From: Paenibacillus marchantiophytorum
Lineage (GTDB): Bacteria > Bacillota > Bacilli > Paenibacillales > NBRC-103111
Direction: 5' to 3'
DNA: 64,000 nt
NCBI RefSeq assembly: GCF_014640555.1
Contig: NZ_BMHE01000006.1
Location: 62,001-126,000 of the forward strand
Of this stretch, positions 28,443 through 38,610 are shown one piece after another. The position numbers and the translations under genes were made by a program. The notes under the pieces were generated by a model. That model ran no database searches. It was given only the letters and a program-made list of their open reading frames with translations, and had not been told where the DNA came from. The stretch's first letter is position 1. The number at the start of each line of letters is the position of its first letter.

Positions 28443-29891
28443 ATGCTAAAAAGAATGAGTTTGATCTTGTGTACATTTATTATCACGATCATGATGACTG
28501 TAACTTTCGTTCCAGCAGACAAGGCACAAGCCGCAGCAGGTTCGGTGGTATCTCAAAACGGTCAATTGAGAGTTTCCGGAAGCAATTTGGTGAATCAGGC
28601 GGGACAAACCATCCAACTCAAGGGTATGAGTTCCCATGGAACGCAATGGTTTGGACAATACGTGAACTATGACAGTATGAAATGGTTGAGAGACAATTGG
28701 GGAATGACTGTATTCCGACCTGCAATGTTTACGCAAGATGGCGGATATATCAACGATCCTTCCCAAAAAAATAAGGTGAAAGAAGCCGTGCAGGCTGCAG
28801 TTGATCTTGGTATCTATGTCATTATCGACTGGCATGTGTTGGGTGAACAAGACCCGAACGTATATAAACAACAAGCAAAAACTTTTTTTAGTGAAATGGC
28901 CAACTTGTATAAGGATTATCCCAACGTGATTTATGAAATATGCAATGAGCCGAATGGGTCTGCCGTCACGTGGAACGGTAAAATTAAGCCTTATGCTCAG
29001 GAAGTGATCCCAGTTATCCGTTCCATTGCTCCGAATAGTGTTATCATCGTAGGAACTGGAACATGGAGTCAGGATGTGAATGATGCGGCGGACAATCCTC
29101 TCTCTTACAGCAACATCATGTATACAACGCATTTCTATGCCGGAACTCACGGTCAATGGCTAAGAGATCGTATTGACTATGCGAGGAGCAAGGGTGTGGC
29201 TGTGTTCATTACAGAGTGGGGGACAAGCGACGCTTCCGGTGACGGCGGTCCCTTTCTCGCTGAATCCAAGCAATGGATGGATTATTTAACGAACAGACAG
29301 TTGAGCTGGGTCAATTGGTCGTTATGCGATAAAACGGAAGCTTCGGCTGCATTAGTGCCTGGCGCAAGCCCGTATGGAGGATGGTCCGACGCGCAGTTAA
29401 CGGCATCCGGTAAATTTGTCAGAGATCAAATGAAGGCAGGAACAACGCCGCCAGGAGATGGTATCGTTTCTGGAAAAACCTACAAGTTAGTTAACGTAGG
29501 CAGCGGTAAAGCTCTAGATGTAAACGCTGCGGGTACGGCAGACGGTACGAACGTACAGATCTGGGACGATAACGGCTCGGGCGCTCAGCAGTGGGTGATC
29601 ACAGATGTTGGTGGCGGGTTGTATAAAGTTATCAACACCAATAGCAATAAAGGATTGGATGTAGCTGGCACGGCCAATGGTTCGAATGTACAAATTTGGA
29701 GTTATGGCGGCGGCTTAAACCAGAAGTGGAGCATTATAAGTGTTGGAGGAGGCTCATATAAACTGATAGCTGGCCACAATGGCAAAGCTTTGGATGTAAA
29801 TGCTGGAGGTACGGCTAACGGTTCTAACGTTCAAATTTGGGATGACAATGGTACGAATGCTCAAAAGTGGAATCTGTACAAATTAAATTAG
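28443..29891 (+). CDS. Secreted GH5 endoglucanase with ricin-type lectin domain
   Basis: 482 residues with a signal peptide (about 1-31). The GH5 barrel covers about 35-335, with the acid/base Glu169 in EICNEPNG and the nucleophile Glu258 in FITEWGTS; the pattern fits GH5 cellulases (endo-beta-1,4-glucanase). Residues about 340-482 form a beta-trefoil ricin-like/CBM13-type domain with three repeats ([27 protein letters not shown]). GAGGAGG precedes the ATG. It is a single-gene unit with its own terminator and sits between the second importer and the GH9 cellulase, so its products may feed those transporters. Confidence 0.92.
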   Translation: MLKRMSLILCTFIITIMMTVTFVPADKAQAAAGSVVSQNGQLRVSGSNLVNQAGQTIQLKGMSSHGTQWFGQYVNYDSMKWLRDNWGMTVFRPAMFTQDGGYINDPSQKNKVKEAVQAAVDLGIYVIIDWHVLGEQDPNVYKQQAKTFFSEMANLYKDYPNVIYEICNEPNGSAVTWNGKIKPYAQEVIPVIRSIAPNSVIIVGTGTWSQDVNDAADNPLSYSNIMYTTHFYAGTHGQWLRDRIDYARSKGVAVFITEWGTSDASGDGGPFLAESKQWMDYLTNRQLSWVNWSLCDKTEASAALVPGASPYGGWSDAQLTASGKFVRDQMKAGTTPPGDGIVSGKTYKLVNVGSGKALDVNAAGTADGTNVQIWDDNGSGAQQWVITDVGGGLYKVINTNSNKGLDVAGTANGSNVQIWSYGGGLNQKWSIISVGGGSYKLIAGHNGKALDVNAGGTANGSNVQIWDDNGTNAQKWNLYKLN

Positions 29892-29920
29892 GTTGAGTTA
29901 GGGAATAGAAACCTGACACT

Positions 29921-29963
29921 GCCTGCGATCACTTGCTGTTAGAGAGGTCGCAGGCTTTTCTTT
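29921..29963 (+). terminator. Terminator of the GH5 gene
   Basis: GCCTGCGA (29921-29928) pairs perfectly with TCGCAGGC (29948-29955), and TTTTCTTT follows. Confidence 0.8.
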
Positions 29964-30153
29964 GGTCAGGAGCACGCGATGATGACCACCATGCTGCAGC
30001 GTATTGGAATAGTTAAATGAGAATGTCACATTAGTGTTCAAAAGATCATATTACAGATAGATTCCATATATGGGAAAATATATAATTCAATTACGGAACC
30101 GTAAGTTATACTTTAAAGCTTGCACCCTATACATCATTCAGGAGGTTGAAAAC

Positions 30154-32499
30154 ATGAGGAAACGATTTTCAAATATATTGTTATCGCTTTCAATTTCGTT
30201 TGGTGCAATATCATCCATGATGCCTCTTACGACGAAAGCTGCTGAAGGACCATTGGTTGGTACGACGGTGAAGGTAGATCAGATTGGATATTTGCTTAGT
30301 GCCGACAAAGTGGCATTAGTGATTGAGACGACGGCAGCCGACCAGTTTCAATTGATCAACTTGGATTCCAATATGAAGGTGTATAGCGGGAAGTTATCGG
30401 CTGCTGTCAATGATTCGAATTCCGGTGATACCGTCAGGAAGGCGGATTTCTCTTCCTATAGGGAACCTGGGACTTATATGTTGCAGATAGAGGGGGGAGG
30501 AGTCTCCTATCCGTTCCGTATCGGAGACGATGTGTATCGGAACTCCCTGCTGCAGGCGATCCGTTCTTATTCGCTAGGAAGGTCCGGGACTGCAATTCGC
30601 GACGGTCTGACCGGTCTTTCCTATCAAGCGGGCCATACTCAGGACAAGCAAGCATTGATGTACTTCTCGGACGAGTTTCATCAGAAGGGCGATATTATTG
30701 ATGTCAGCGGCGGATGGTATGATGCGGGGGACTTCGGTAAGTACATCCCAACCGCTACAGTCAGCACTGCCCAACTGCTGCTTGCCTATGAGTTTGCCCC
30801 TTCAAAATTTTATAAAGGACAGATGGTGCTACCCGAAGGCTCCACGAATGACAGCAAGCTGCCTGACCTTCTCGCCGAAACGAAATTCGAGCTGGATTGG
30901 ATGAAGAAGATGCAACGAGACGACGGAGCTGTCTATTTTAAGGTAGCCGGTAAGGGATGGCCAGGATTTATTAAGCCTGAGGTGGATACCCAGGACCGTT
31001 ACGTGTACGGGCTGACCACTTACGGAACCGCGCAGTACGCAGGCGTTATGGCTATGGCTGCGCGCATCTACCAGCCCTTTGATGCCGACTATGCGAAGAA
31101 GCTACTGAATAATGCGACTAAAGCGCAGCAATATTTGGAGAAGCATCCGTCTCCGGAATTCCGCTCAGATAAGGATCAAGACAGCGGTTCTGGAGCCTAT
31201 GGCAAAGCGACAGATATCGAGGAGCGCATATGGGCCGCGGCAGAGCTGCTAAAAACAACAGGAAACAGGGATTATGACCGCTATATTAAGGAGCATTTCG
31301 CGGATCAGCTGACACAGAAATCCGGGCCGGTATCATGGGCGAACAGTATTCTACTCGGACAATACGCATACGCTACCAGCGAACAAGCGGATACTTCCCT
31401 CAAGGAGAAGGTGAAGGCAGCCATTCTTGCCTATGCCGATTCGCTGCTGGAGAAGATCTCGAATGACGGTTATCGTGCTGCCTTAAGCGCGGAGCAATAC
31501 GGCTGGGGCTCGGCCAAGGATAGTGTAGCGCAAGGAAACGTTCTCTTGCTGGCAAATACCTTGTCGCCAAAAGAAGCTTATGTGCAGGGAGCACTTGATC
31601 AGCTTCACTATTTGTTCGGCCGAAATGCTACCGGCTACACCTACATGACCGGATCCGGTACGAAAATGCCTCTGCACCCGCATAACCGAATTATGGTCGG
31701 AACGCATACTTACATCCCAGGACTTGTCGTAGGCGGACCTAATAAATTCGGCGGGGACCCAGCCATTGATAAAATCCTCAAGGATGCGGGTGGCAGTACA
31801 CCGCCTGCCAAGGCATATGTGGATATTGTGGATTCATATTCAACGAATGAACATGCAATTGATTATACGGCTCCTGTGGCGTTTGCTCTTGCTTATTTTT
31901 CTAAAGGGGATATTGCGACGGCTCCGAAACCCTCTGCGGACGACAGTAATACAGCCTCTAACGCCCCTAAAGGAAGTGTAGAAAGAAATTACATTGGAGC
32001 TTTCGGCTCCTCCGATCCGTTCCATGATCCTTCTTCTAAGATAACCCGCACGATCTCATCGGACGGCTTGCTTAATGTGGCGTACAATCTCCATCAAGGC
32101 GGTTGGCTCGGTGCTCCTGCAAGTGTCAACGAGAATTGGTTGGACTTCAGTGGCATGATTCTGGATGTTAAGGGCGGCACAGGGAATTTAATTCGAGTTG
32201 AACTGACGGACGGAAACGGTGTGCATTACGAGAAAGTAATTGTTGACGATGCTAAGGAAGGCAAGACGGTGGCTCTGCCGTTTAACGAGTTTACGCAGCG
32301 GAAGGATTATCAACCGGACGACGTGGATACGAAGAAACATTTCTCCTTAAATCCCGTGCGCGGTTTGACTTTATCCCCTCTTAGTGGGGAAGGCACGATT
32401 ACTTTTGCTAATTTGATGCTAATCAAAGGAAGTGCCTCAGCTCAAAGCTTCAACGATGTAACGGAAGCAACGAGAGGGCATGAAGCGATTGGTGTGTGA
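30154..32499 (+). CDS. GH9 cellulase with N-terminal Ig-like and C-terminal carbohydrate-binding-like domains
   Basis: 781 residues from the ATG after AGGAGGT. Signal peptide about 1-28. An N-terminal Ig-like (CelD_N) domain covers about 35-125. The GH9 (alpha/alpha)6 domain covers about 130-600, with the catalytic Asp pair in GGWYDAGDFGKY (Asp190, Asp193) and the proton donor Glu566 in STNEHAIDY. Residues about 620-750 form a beta-sandwich resembling CBM11/CIA30-type modules. The frame ends at TGA (32497-32499) just after the start of an SLH repeat (FNDVTEATRGHEAIGV). Directly after the TGA the same frame continues with SLH sequence to 32778. The enzyme is probably released instead of wall-anchored, unless the stop is read through. 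Confidence 0.9.
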   Translation: MRKRFSNILLSLSISFGAISSMMPLTTKAAEGPLVGTTVKVDQIGYLLSADKVALVIETTAADQFQLINLDSNMKVYSGKLSAAVNDSNSGDTVRKADFSSYREPGTYMLQIEGGGVSYPFRIGDDVYRNSLLQAIRSYSLGRSGTAIRDGLTGLSYQAGHTQDKQALMYFSDEFHQKGDIIDVSGGWYDAGDFGKYIPTATVSTAQLLLAYEFAPSKFYKGQMVLPEGSTNDSKLPDLLAETKFELDWMKKMQRDDGAVYFKVAGKGWPGFIKPEVDTQDRYVYGLTTYGTAQYAGVMAMAARIYQPFDADYAKKLLNNATKAQQYLEKHPSPEFRSDKDQDSGSGAYGKATDIEERIWAAAELLKTTGNRDYDRYIKEHFADQLTQKSGPVSWANSILLGQYAYATSEQADTSLKEKVKAAILAYADSLLEKISNDGYRAALSAEQYGWGSAKDSVAQGNVLLLANTLSPKEAYVQGALDQLHYLFGRNATGYTYMTGSGTKMPLHPHNRIMVGTHTYIPGLVVGGPNKFGGDPAIDKILKDAGGSTPPAKAYVDIVDSYSTNEHAIDYTAPVAFALAYFSKGDIATAPKPSADDSNTASNAPKGSVERNYIGAFGSSDPFHDPSSKITRTISSDGLLNVAYNLHQGGWLGAPASVNENWLDFSGMILDVKGGTGNLIRVELTDGNGVHYEKVIVDDAKEGKTVALPFNEFTQRKDYQPDDVDTKKHFSLNPVRGLTLSPLSGEGTITFANLMLIKGSASAQSFNDVTEATRGHEAIGV

Positions 32500-32778
32500 T
32501 ATGCGAAGCATATCGTTCAGGGGTATGAAGATGGATACTTCCATCCGTCCCAGCCGATTAGCCAGTACGAGGCAGTTCTATTGATAAGCCGCGCTTTAGG
32601 TAAATCGGCAGATGCAGTTCAGTCAGCTGTTCCTCAATATCAAGCGGATGCTCCTATAATGAAGGATATGCTTGAGAGTCTCGCCTTGAAATTCAGAGGC
32701 TCCCCGGGAGCGGTGGAAGGATCCGTTGTCACTAGAGCGGATTTTGCCATCTTCATTCAAAGTATACTTCAGCCATAA
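32500..32778 (+). pseudogene. SLH anchor cut off from the GH9 gene by an in-frame stop
   Basis: In the same frame as the GH9 gene, immediately after its TGA, the sequence reads YAKHIVQGYEDGYFHPSQPI and SQYEAVLLISRALG, and ends with VVTRADFAIFIQSILQP and TAA at 32776-32778. These are remains of SLH repeats, with the middle repeat eroded. No start codon with a ribosome binding site is present, so it is not expected to be translated by itself. Confidence 0.8.
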
Positions 32779-32915
32779 ACCAGCAGTTGCGCTGATAATC
32801 GCAATCCTCGTCAACGATGTATGGGAGTCTACCATCCACCCGAGAGTAAACGTGAGGGGATCAGGACGATCTATGATTTTGAACGAGAATGTCACATTAA
32901 AAGGAGTGAGAAATT

Positions 32916-33176
32916 ATGATGACTTACGAAAAGATTGTCGAGCTCGTAGCTATGGTATTTCGACTAGAGGTTGATCATGTCAAACGCCTGCCCAGGGATG
33001 AGTCACTGAGTAGAATTGGCTTGGACTCAATTAATTGTATGGAAATTGTCGTGAATATCGAGGAGGAATTCTCGATTGTTTTTAACGATGAAGAGCTGCT
33101 GCTTGATAATTTAAACACACTGGACAAATTGATTTACATGGTGGAGCAAAAGACAGGGGAGCACACTTTGATTTAG
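32916..33176 (+). CDS. Acyl carrier protein 1 (BtrI-like)
   Basis: 86 residues forming a free-standing carrier protein. The phosphopantetheine attachment site is Ser38 in RIGLDSINCMEIV. AAGGAG lies nine bases before the ATG. It is the first gene of a run of twelve same-strand genes to 47468 with gaps of less than 35 bases. Its short acidic helices match the family. Carrier proteins of this kind hold an amino acid as a thioester while it is modified. Fatty acid synthesis is unlikely because no fab genes are near. No phosphopantetheinyl transferase is in the window, so activation depends on one elsewhere. Confidence 0.85.
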   Translation: MMTYEKIVELVAMVFRLEVDHVKRLPRDESLSRIGLDSINCMEIVVNIEEEFSIVFNDEELLLDNLNTLDKLIYMVEQKTGEHTLI

Positions 33177-33193
33177 GGCAGGAGGAGACAGAA

Positions 33194-34204
33194 ATGGCTT
33201 TAATTGAAGTGAGGGATTTAGTTAAGGAGTATAAATTAAATGTACGAAATAGAGGGATAATGGGTTCTCTCAAAAATTTATTGATCCCGGAGTATACGAC
33301 CAAAAAAGCGGTCGACGGGATTGACTTCTCTATCGAAAAGGGGGAAACGGTTGGCTTCATCGGTCCGAATGGAGCAGGCAAGTCTTCTACAGTGAAAATG
33401 TTGACCGGCATTTTGGTGCCTACTTCGGGAACGATCTCCATTGGAGGCCTCTCTCCCTATAAAGATCGCAAGAAGAACGCCTCAAGATTAGGTGTTGTTT
33501 TTGGTCAGCGAACACAGCTGTGGTGGGATTTGCCGGTGAGCGATACCTATGATTTGTTGAAGCATATTTATAAAATCCCTGAGCAAGTGTATAAGAAGAA
33601 TTTGGACATGTTCAGCGAGATGCTGGATCTGCATAATTTCATACGTCAACCAGTTAGGCAGCTTAGTCTTGGACAAAAAATGCGGGCGGACATTGCAGCC
33701 GCACTGCTGCACGATCCGGAAATTATTTTTTTCGATGAGCCGACGATCGGACTGGATGTCATTGCCAAGGAAAAAATACGTGAGTTTGTCAAACAGATTA
33801 ATAAGGAAAAGGGTACAACGATGCTCTTTACCACTCACGATATGGTTGATATTGAAAAAACGTGCGAACGTATGATCATTATAGACCATGGTATAAAAAT
33901 TTATGACGGTACTGTAGATGAAATTAAACGCAATTATGGCAGGGAGCGTATTCTTGCTGTTGAGTTTAGTGAAGCCGATTTGAATATCTTCATCCCGGGG
34001 GCTCAGCTCACGAATGAAAAGGGAAATAAGAAATGGTTTCGGTTTTCCAAAGATGACATTCAGGTATCTGAGCTGATCAGTACGTTGTCGCAGAAGTATA
34101 CCATTGTGGATTTGACCGTCGAGGAGACCGATATTGAAGAAATCATCCGGCAGATTTATCAAGGAGGTATCCATTTGAGTGAGAGTTTATCTGGAGTTTG
34201 CTAA
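33194..34204 (+). CDS. ABC-2 type exporter, ATP-binding protein
   Basis: 336 residues. Walker A GPNGAGKSS, signature LSLGQKMRAD, Walker B IIFFDEPT and switch His in FTTHD are intact, and an extra C-terminal domain of about 90 residues is typical of the COG4586 branch. The gene directly precedes two permeases of the matching COG4587/COG3694 types, so the three form one exporter. AGGAGGAG precedes the ATG. In this operon the likely cargo is the small molecule made by the carrier-protein pathway. Confidence 0.92.
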   Translation: MALIEVRDLVKEYKLNVRNRGIMGSLKNLLIPEYTTKKAVDGIDFSIEKGETVGFIGPNGAGKSSTVKMLTGILVPTSGTISIGGLSPYKDRKKNASRLGVVFGQRTQLWWDLPVSDTYDLLKHIYKIPEQVYKKNLDMFSEMLDLHNFIRQPVRQLSLGQKMRADIAAALLHDPEIIFFDEPTIGLDVIAKEKIREFVKQINKEKGTTMLFTTHDMVDIEKTCERMIIIDHGIKIYDGTVDEIKRNYGRERILAVEFSEADLNIFIPGAQLTNEKGNKKWFRFSKDDIQVSELISTLSQKYTIVDLTVEETDIEEIIRQIYQGGIHLSESLSGVC

Positions 34205-34967
34205 GAAATCATTCCAGAATAATATCGTCTACAGGATGGACTACTTAGCGGGTGTCGTGAATGCGATTGTGATGATTTTCGTCAATATTTCCATCTGGAA
34301 GGCGATCTATGAAGAGGAGGAATCGTTGGAAGGCGTTCAATTTAAAATGTTGGTCACCTATATTGTTCTCTCTTTCCTGATGCAGGTTGTCTATATGATG
34401 GACGAATATATCATCGAATCGAAAGTAAGGAGCGGACTTATTTCCTCTGATTTGTTGAAGCCCATAAATTTCCAGTTGTATCTGCTATCCCATCATTTGG
34501 GTACAACGGTCTTCCGCCTCCTTATGCAGCTCTTGCCTGCCATTATCGTCTCTATTACCTTATTCCAACTGTTAATGCCGTTTTCCACACTCATGTTTGT
34601 TTATTTCATACTCAGCGCATTGCTTGGTTATTTGGTCTTATACAATCTTAACTTTATTGTATGGGTAAGTTCGTTTTGGTTCTATTGGACGTTCAGTCTG
34701 GTAACGATCAAGGATGCGGCCGTGATGATATTTTCAGGAGCATTGATCCCTCTTTGGTTTTTGCCTCAGGGGGTAGTGGACTTCATCAAGCTGACACCAT
34801 TCGATTCGATCTTTTACACGCCGATTCGAGTTTATTTGGGTATGATCCCACAGGAAGAGATTTGGAGCAGCTTGATGAGACAAGCATTTTGGATCGTAAT
34901 CCTATTTGTAATCGGCCAACTCCTATGGAAGGCGGCAGCCAAGAAATTGGTTGTACAGGGGGGATAA
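34179..34967 (+). CDS. ABC-2 family exporter permease 1
   Basis: 262 residues from GTG, with about six hydrophobic segments; matches the ABC-2_membrane_6 type (COG4587). AAGGAGG (34161-34167) lies inside the ATPase gene and the first 26 bases overlap it, so translation is coupled. Works with the next permease and the ATPase as an export complex in the cytoplasmic membrane. Confidence 0.85.
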   Translation: MRVYLEFAKKSFQNNIVYRMDYLAGVVNAIVMIFVNISIWKAIYEEEESLEGVQFKMLVTYIVLSFLMQVVYMMDEYIIESKVRSGLISSDLLKPINFQLYLLSHHLGTTVFRLLMQLLPAIIVSITLFQLLMPFSTLMFVYFILSALLGYLVLYNLNFIVWVSSFWFYWTFSLVTIKDAAVMIFSGALIPLWFLPQGVVDFIKLTPFDSIFYTPIRVYLGMIPQEEIWSSLMRQAFWIVILFVIGQLLWKAAAKKLVVQGG

Positions 34968-34970
34968 TAG

Positions 34971-35798
34971 ATGCATTATACATGGTTGGAATTGCTCTCG
35001 TTATTTTTGCGTTATACGAAACTGACTTTAAAGACGACACTAGAGTACAAATTTGATAGATCATTGATTACGATCGCCATCTTTTGCCGGGAAATGATTA
35101 GTGTGACAGTAATGTTTCTTATTCTTCTACGTTTCCTGCATATTAAAGGGTGGGAAATGAATGAGTTGATGTTCCTCTACAGTTTCTTGTTCTTATCCTA
35201 CAGCTTGTTTGTTTTTCTTTTTGCCGGTGTTCGGGATTTCGATAGTATGGTGCATTCGGGGGAGTTCGACCGTTTACTCACAAGACCACTTGGTTTGCTA
35301 TATCAAATCATTGCAGCCAGAGTCGATTATCCAGCTACGCTCGGTCATGGGATTGTAGGTATCATTTTGTTTGCCAACACAGCCTTCTCTGTAGGCATTC
35401 ATTGGAATTTGCCTAATATAGTGTTTTACATCCTTGCTCTACTGGGGGGAGCGATTATACAGGCATCGATCTTTATGCTTTCGGCTTGCTTCAGTTTCTG
35501 GTCGGTCAAAACGGAAAATTTGCGCAATTTGATTTTCTTCAATACAAGGAGAATTGCCGGTTACCCGATCAGCTTTTATCCAACTATGATTCAGAAGCTA
35601 CTCATTTTTGTTGTGCCTTTTTCATTCGTCAATTATTTCCCTGCCCAATTATTCCTGAATAAGGGGGGAGCTGACCAGTTCTGGGGTGGGTATATGTATA
35701 TGACGCCGCTCGTAGGCCTCGTAATGTTCTTGCTTGTTAGCGTTATATGGAAATTCGGCGTAAAAAATTATACAAGTACAGGCAATTCTATGTACTGA
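34971..35798 (+). CDS. ABC-2 family exporter permease 2
   Basis: 275 residues, about six membrane segments, COG3694 type (FLFAGVRDFDSMVHSGEFDR and LLTRPLG are characteristic). The start follows GGGGGGA and is three bases from the stop of permease 1. Forms the heteromeric exporter with the two preceding genes. Confidence 0.85.
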   Translation: MHYTWLELLSLFLRYTKLTLKTTLEYKFDRSLITIAIFCREMISVTVMFLILLRFLHIKGWEMNELMFLYSFLFLSYSLFVFLFAGVRDFDSMVHSGEFDRLLTRPLGLLYQIIAARVDYPATLGHGIVGIILFANTAFSVGIHWNLPNIVFYILALLGGAIIQASIFMLSACFSFWSVKTENLRNLIFFNTRRIAGYPISFYPTMIQKLLIFVVPFSFVNYFPAQLFLNKGGADQFWGGYMYMTPLVGLVMFLLVSVIWKFGVKNYTSTGNSMY

Positions 35799-35830
35799 TT
35801 CTTTTTTAAGAAGTGTTGAGGAGCTATTCC

Positions 35831-37405
35831 ATGAAAAAATATATCAATTTAATTGTTCTTGGCATCCTGTTGGCATCCGCAGCAGTTTACCTCACTGTAA
35901 GAACGGTAAACTTGAACGACATGCTTCTCGGAATCGGATATTACGATAAGAAGATCAGTCTGATTAACACTGGCGATGTGCATGGACATCTCGTTTATGA
36001 AGAGGCCAATGGCGGGTATTATACGCTTGATGAAGTCAATGTACAGATGGGATTACCGCTCGTGAAAGGGATCGTGAATGAGTTGCGTCAGGAAAATCCC
36101 GATTCGCTATTCATTGATAGCGGAGATATGTTCCACGGAACGAATGAGGCGAACATTGATGAAGCGAAAGGTGTTGTGGAAGCCGCCAATCTGATGGGCT
36201 ATGATGCGATGGTGCTCGGGAACCATGATCTCGATTTTGGCTTCGATCGTGCAGAGGCTATTAGAGCAGAACTTAAGTATCCCATGCTATCAGCGAATAC
36301 ATGGCGTGATGGTAAACCTGCATTCGATGCATACAAAATTGTTACCGTAGGCGGCAAAAAAATCGGTGTTTTCGGATTGACTGTACCCGAATCGTTATCG
36401 AATATGAACGTGTCAGATCCGAAAGGAGTACAGTTCGAAGACCCTGCAAAGTCCGCGGAAAAAGTAATAGCTGACTTGCGGGCGCAAAAGGTCGATGCCA
36501 TCATCCTTCTCTCGCACTTGGGCGACGATTTGGACAAGGAGTTAATTAAAAAGGTTGACGGGATTGATTTTATTTTGTCCGGCCATCATCACTGGCTGTA
36601 CACAGATGTGAAGAAGATCAATAACACGTATTATGCCGAGCCAGGTTCTTACACTACACATGTGGGCCTAGCCGATTTGTATTTCAGAAACGGCAAGGTA
36701 GCAGCGGTAGGTTGGAGTCTTCATAAAACGACGGATCGCTCCAAAGAAGATAAGGCTGTGGCTGAAGTTGCCCATACCTATCAGACTATTGCTCTGGAAA
36801 GAGGCAAGGAAGTGGTCGGTTCATCCATCGTGCAGCTCAATGGAGTACGTTCACAGGTGCGCTCGAAAGAAACGAATCTGGCCGATCTTATTGCGGATGC
36901 GATGAGGCAGGAAGGAGGGGCGGATATAGCGCTACTGAACGGCGGGGGAATTCGTGAGAGCATCCCTAAAGGTGAAATCAATCTTTATGACGTAGGGAAG
37001 CCGCTGCCTTTTGTTAATTCGTTGATGGTTGTTGAGGTGCAAGGAGACAAGATTTATGATGCGCTGGAACGGGGACTTCGAGAATGGCCGAATGGAGCCA
37101 GCAACGGAGGATTCTTGCAAGTATCAGGTATTGCCTATGAAATTGATGGCTCCAAACCTGCGGGGCAAAGATTAGTGAGTGTCACCAAGGATGGGCAGCC
37201 GCTTGATAAAAACAAGGTATTCAAGGTAGCTACGAATGACTACCTGGTCAACGGGGGTGATAACTTTGAGGAATTCAAAGATGCAAGGCTAATCAGTCGT
37301 GGTGCCTTATTACGAGATGTACTGGCTGCATATATGAAGAGAAATGGAGTGGTTGCACAAGAGATAGACGGCAGAATTAAAATTGTGGGCGAAAGATATA
37401 AGTAA
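35831..37405 (+). CDS. Membrane-anchored 5'-nucleotidase-like metallophosphatase
   Basis: 524 residues from the ATG that follows GAGGAG. An N-terminal hydrophobic segment (INLIVLGILLASAAVYL) places the enzyme outside the membrane. The metallophosphoesterase domain shows the metal ligands in NTGDVHGHL, DSGDMFHG, LGNHDLDFG and SGHHHW. The C-terminal nucleotidase domain has NGGGIRESI and ATNDYLVNGGDNF. The family cleaves phosphate from nucleotides or UDP-sugars. Next to an exporter, a nucleotidyltransferase and a kinase, it could remove a protecting phosphate or nucleotide from the exported product. That role is inference. Confidence 0.88.
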   Translation: MKKYINLIVLGILLASAAVYLTVRTVNLNDMLLGIGYYDKKISLINTGDVHGHLVYEEANGGYYTLDEVNVQMGLPLVKGIVNELRQENPDSLFIDSGDMFHGTNEANIDEAKGVVEAANLMGYDAMVLGNHDLDFGFDRAEAIRAELKYPMLSANTWRDGKPAFDAYKIVTVGGKKIGVFGLTVPESLSNMNVSDPKGVQFEDPAKSAEKVIADLRAQKVDAIILLSHLGDDLDKELIKKVDGIDFILSGHHHWLYTDVKKINNTYYAEPGSYTTHVGLADLYFRNGKVAAVGWSLHKTTDRSKEDKAVAEVAHTYQTIALERGKEVVGSSIVQLNGVRSQVRSKETNLADLIADAMRQEGGADIALLNGGGIRESIPKGEINLYDVGKPLPFVNSLMVVEVQGDKIYDALERGLREWPNGASNGGFLQVSGIAYEIDGSKPAGQRLVSVTKDGQPLDKNKVFKVATNDYLVNGGDNFEEFKDARLISRGALLRDVLAAYMKRNGVVAQEIDGRIKIVGERYK

Positions 37406-37416
37406 GGGGAGAAAGG

Positions 37417-38610
37417 ATGCTAGAAATGAAAAATTCAGTTGAAAATGTACCGAGATATTATGAGACATACATCAACGATTGCTTTGCAGCAGCTTATGGG
37501 GCGTGCTTGGCTCATCAAGGGCATAATCCTAATATCGTACTCGCTGACTATTTATCCTTCATGTTTAACGAAGAAACGGGTTATATGGGTACCACCTACA
37601 TGTACAGGTACTCGACATCTGTTGAATTCACAGAATCGGAGTTAAATTCATCGCTGGAGTTCGCGTACTTTCCTAAGACGACTTATTTCAACGGGAGTCA
37701 AGAGACAGAAGGCGCTTTAGAGCATAGTGATCGCATACAGATAAGTCTTCATATCCATGATGATCCCGAGGTAGCTTCTGATCGAGTAAGAGAACTGATT
37801 GATGGAGATAAACCTGTTGCTGCTGTTGTGGATCTGTATTATATGAGCTATCACAGAGCGTATCTGAAAGAACATGGTCTACATGCAGTTGTCATTACAG
37901 GTTATGACTATGAGCAGAAGACCTACGATATTTTTGATAAATACTTGCTTTCCAGCAGCGATTTTGACGGTAAAGTCCCGATGGACGCGTTCATGCAAGC
38001 GAGACTATCTGATACACCGCGCATTAGTTCGGTTGTTGGGGAGTATAGAAGGCCCATTCGTCACCTTTGGATGGAATTCGATACGGGACGGGAGTTCCAA
38101 ATAACGAAGGATAAGCTGTTAGCAATTCTTCAAGAGAGCTATACGCGTATGAGGGGAGAACAGTCTCATAATGTTGGAGAAACCGGTCTAGGACGTATTG
38201 ACGCCTTTAGGAAAAGCATACTGCTCAGGAAAGAACAGCCCATTGATGAAACAGTGGCTCTCTTCTTTAGGGAATATTACAACACGTGTCTCAAAAGGGT
38301 AGCTCGAGGGCGAAATCGATTCCTTGTCTTTGTGGAGGAAATCGCCGATATGTTGCCGCAAGAGGCAGTGACCATCCTTGGCGATCAACTAAGGGAATCA
38401 GCCAAACGATGGGATATTTGCGCCAATTTAGCACTTAAACTGGCTATTAGCAAAGCTCCCCGATTGTTAGATGATCTGGAACGCAACCTGCAAGCAATTA
38501 TCGAAATTGAAAGCCGTGTTGTGGAACAGCTTCGAATCTGCATGTTGGCCCAATCAAAAAAGGAGAGTGATCACAATGAATGTGAAACAACAAATTCAAG
38601 TAGCTATTAA
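37417..38610 (+). CDS. BtrH-type papain-like acyltransferase
   Basis: 397 residues, no signal peptide. The N-terminal half fits the BtrH_N family, named for butirosin protein BtrH, which moves the finished side chain from carrier protein to the antibiotic. The likely catalytic residues are Cys22 (INDCFAAAYGAC), His156 (HGLHAVVITGYD) and an Asp in YDIFDKY. The segment VAAVVDLYYMSYH is also typical. The C-terminal half is helical, as in DUF4872-type relatives. It overlaps the second carrier protein gene by 35 bases. Two ATGs (37417 and 37426) are possible starts. The acyl acceptor is unknown. Confidence 0.78.
   Translation: MLEMKNSVENVPRYYETYINDCFAAAYGACLAHQGHNPNIVLADYLSFMFNEETGYMGTTYMYRYSTSVEFTESELNSSLEFAYFPKTTYFNGSQETEGALEHSDRIQISLHIHDDPEVASDRVRELIDGDKPVAAVVDLYYMSYHRAYLKEHGLHAVVITGYDYEQKTYDIFDKYLLSSSDFDGKVPMDAFMQARLSDTPRISSVVGEYRRPIRHLWMEFDTGREFQITKDKLLAILQESYTRMRGEQSHNVGETGLGRIDAFRKSILLRKEQPIDETVALFFREYYNTCLKRVARGRNRFLVFVEEIADMLPQEAVTILGDQLRESAKRWDICANLALKLAISKAPRLLDDLERNLQAIIEIESRVVEQLRICMLAQSKKESDHNECETTNSSSY

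Noticed and set aside
29970..30020. Short stretch before the GH9 gene reading MLQRIGIVK, like the end of an SLH repeat.
   Set aside because: Fewer than 20 residues match loosely; not enough to call an SLH remnant.
30019..32899. The 15-mer GAGAATGTCACATTA occurs before both the GH9 gene (30019) and the carrier-protein operon (32885).
   Set aside because: A single shared 15-mer is expected by chance about once or more in 64 kb on two strands, and the copies sit at different distances from the gene starts.
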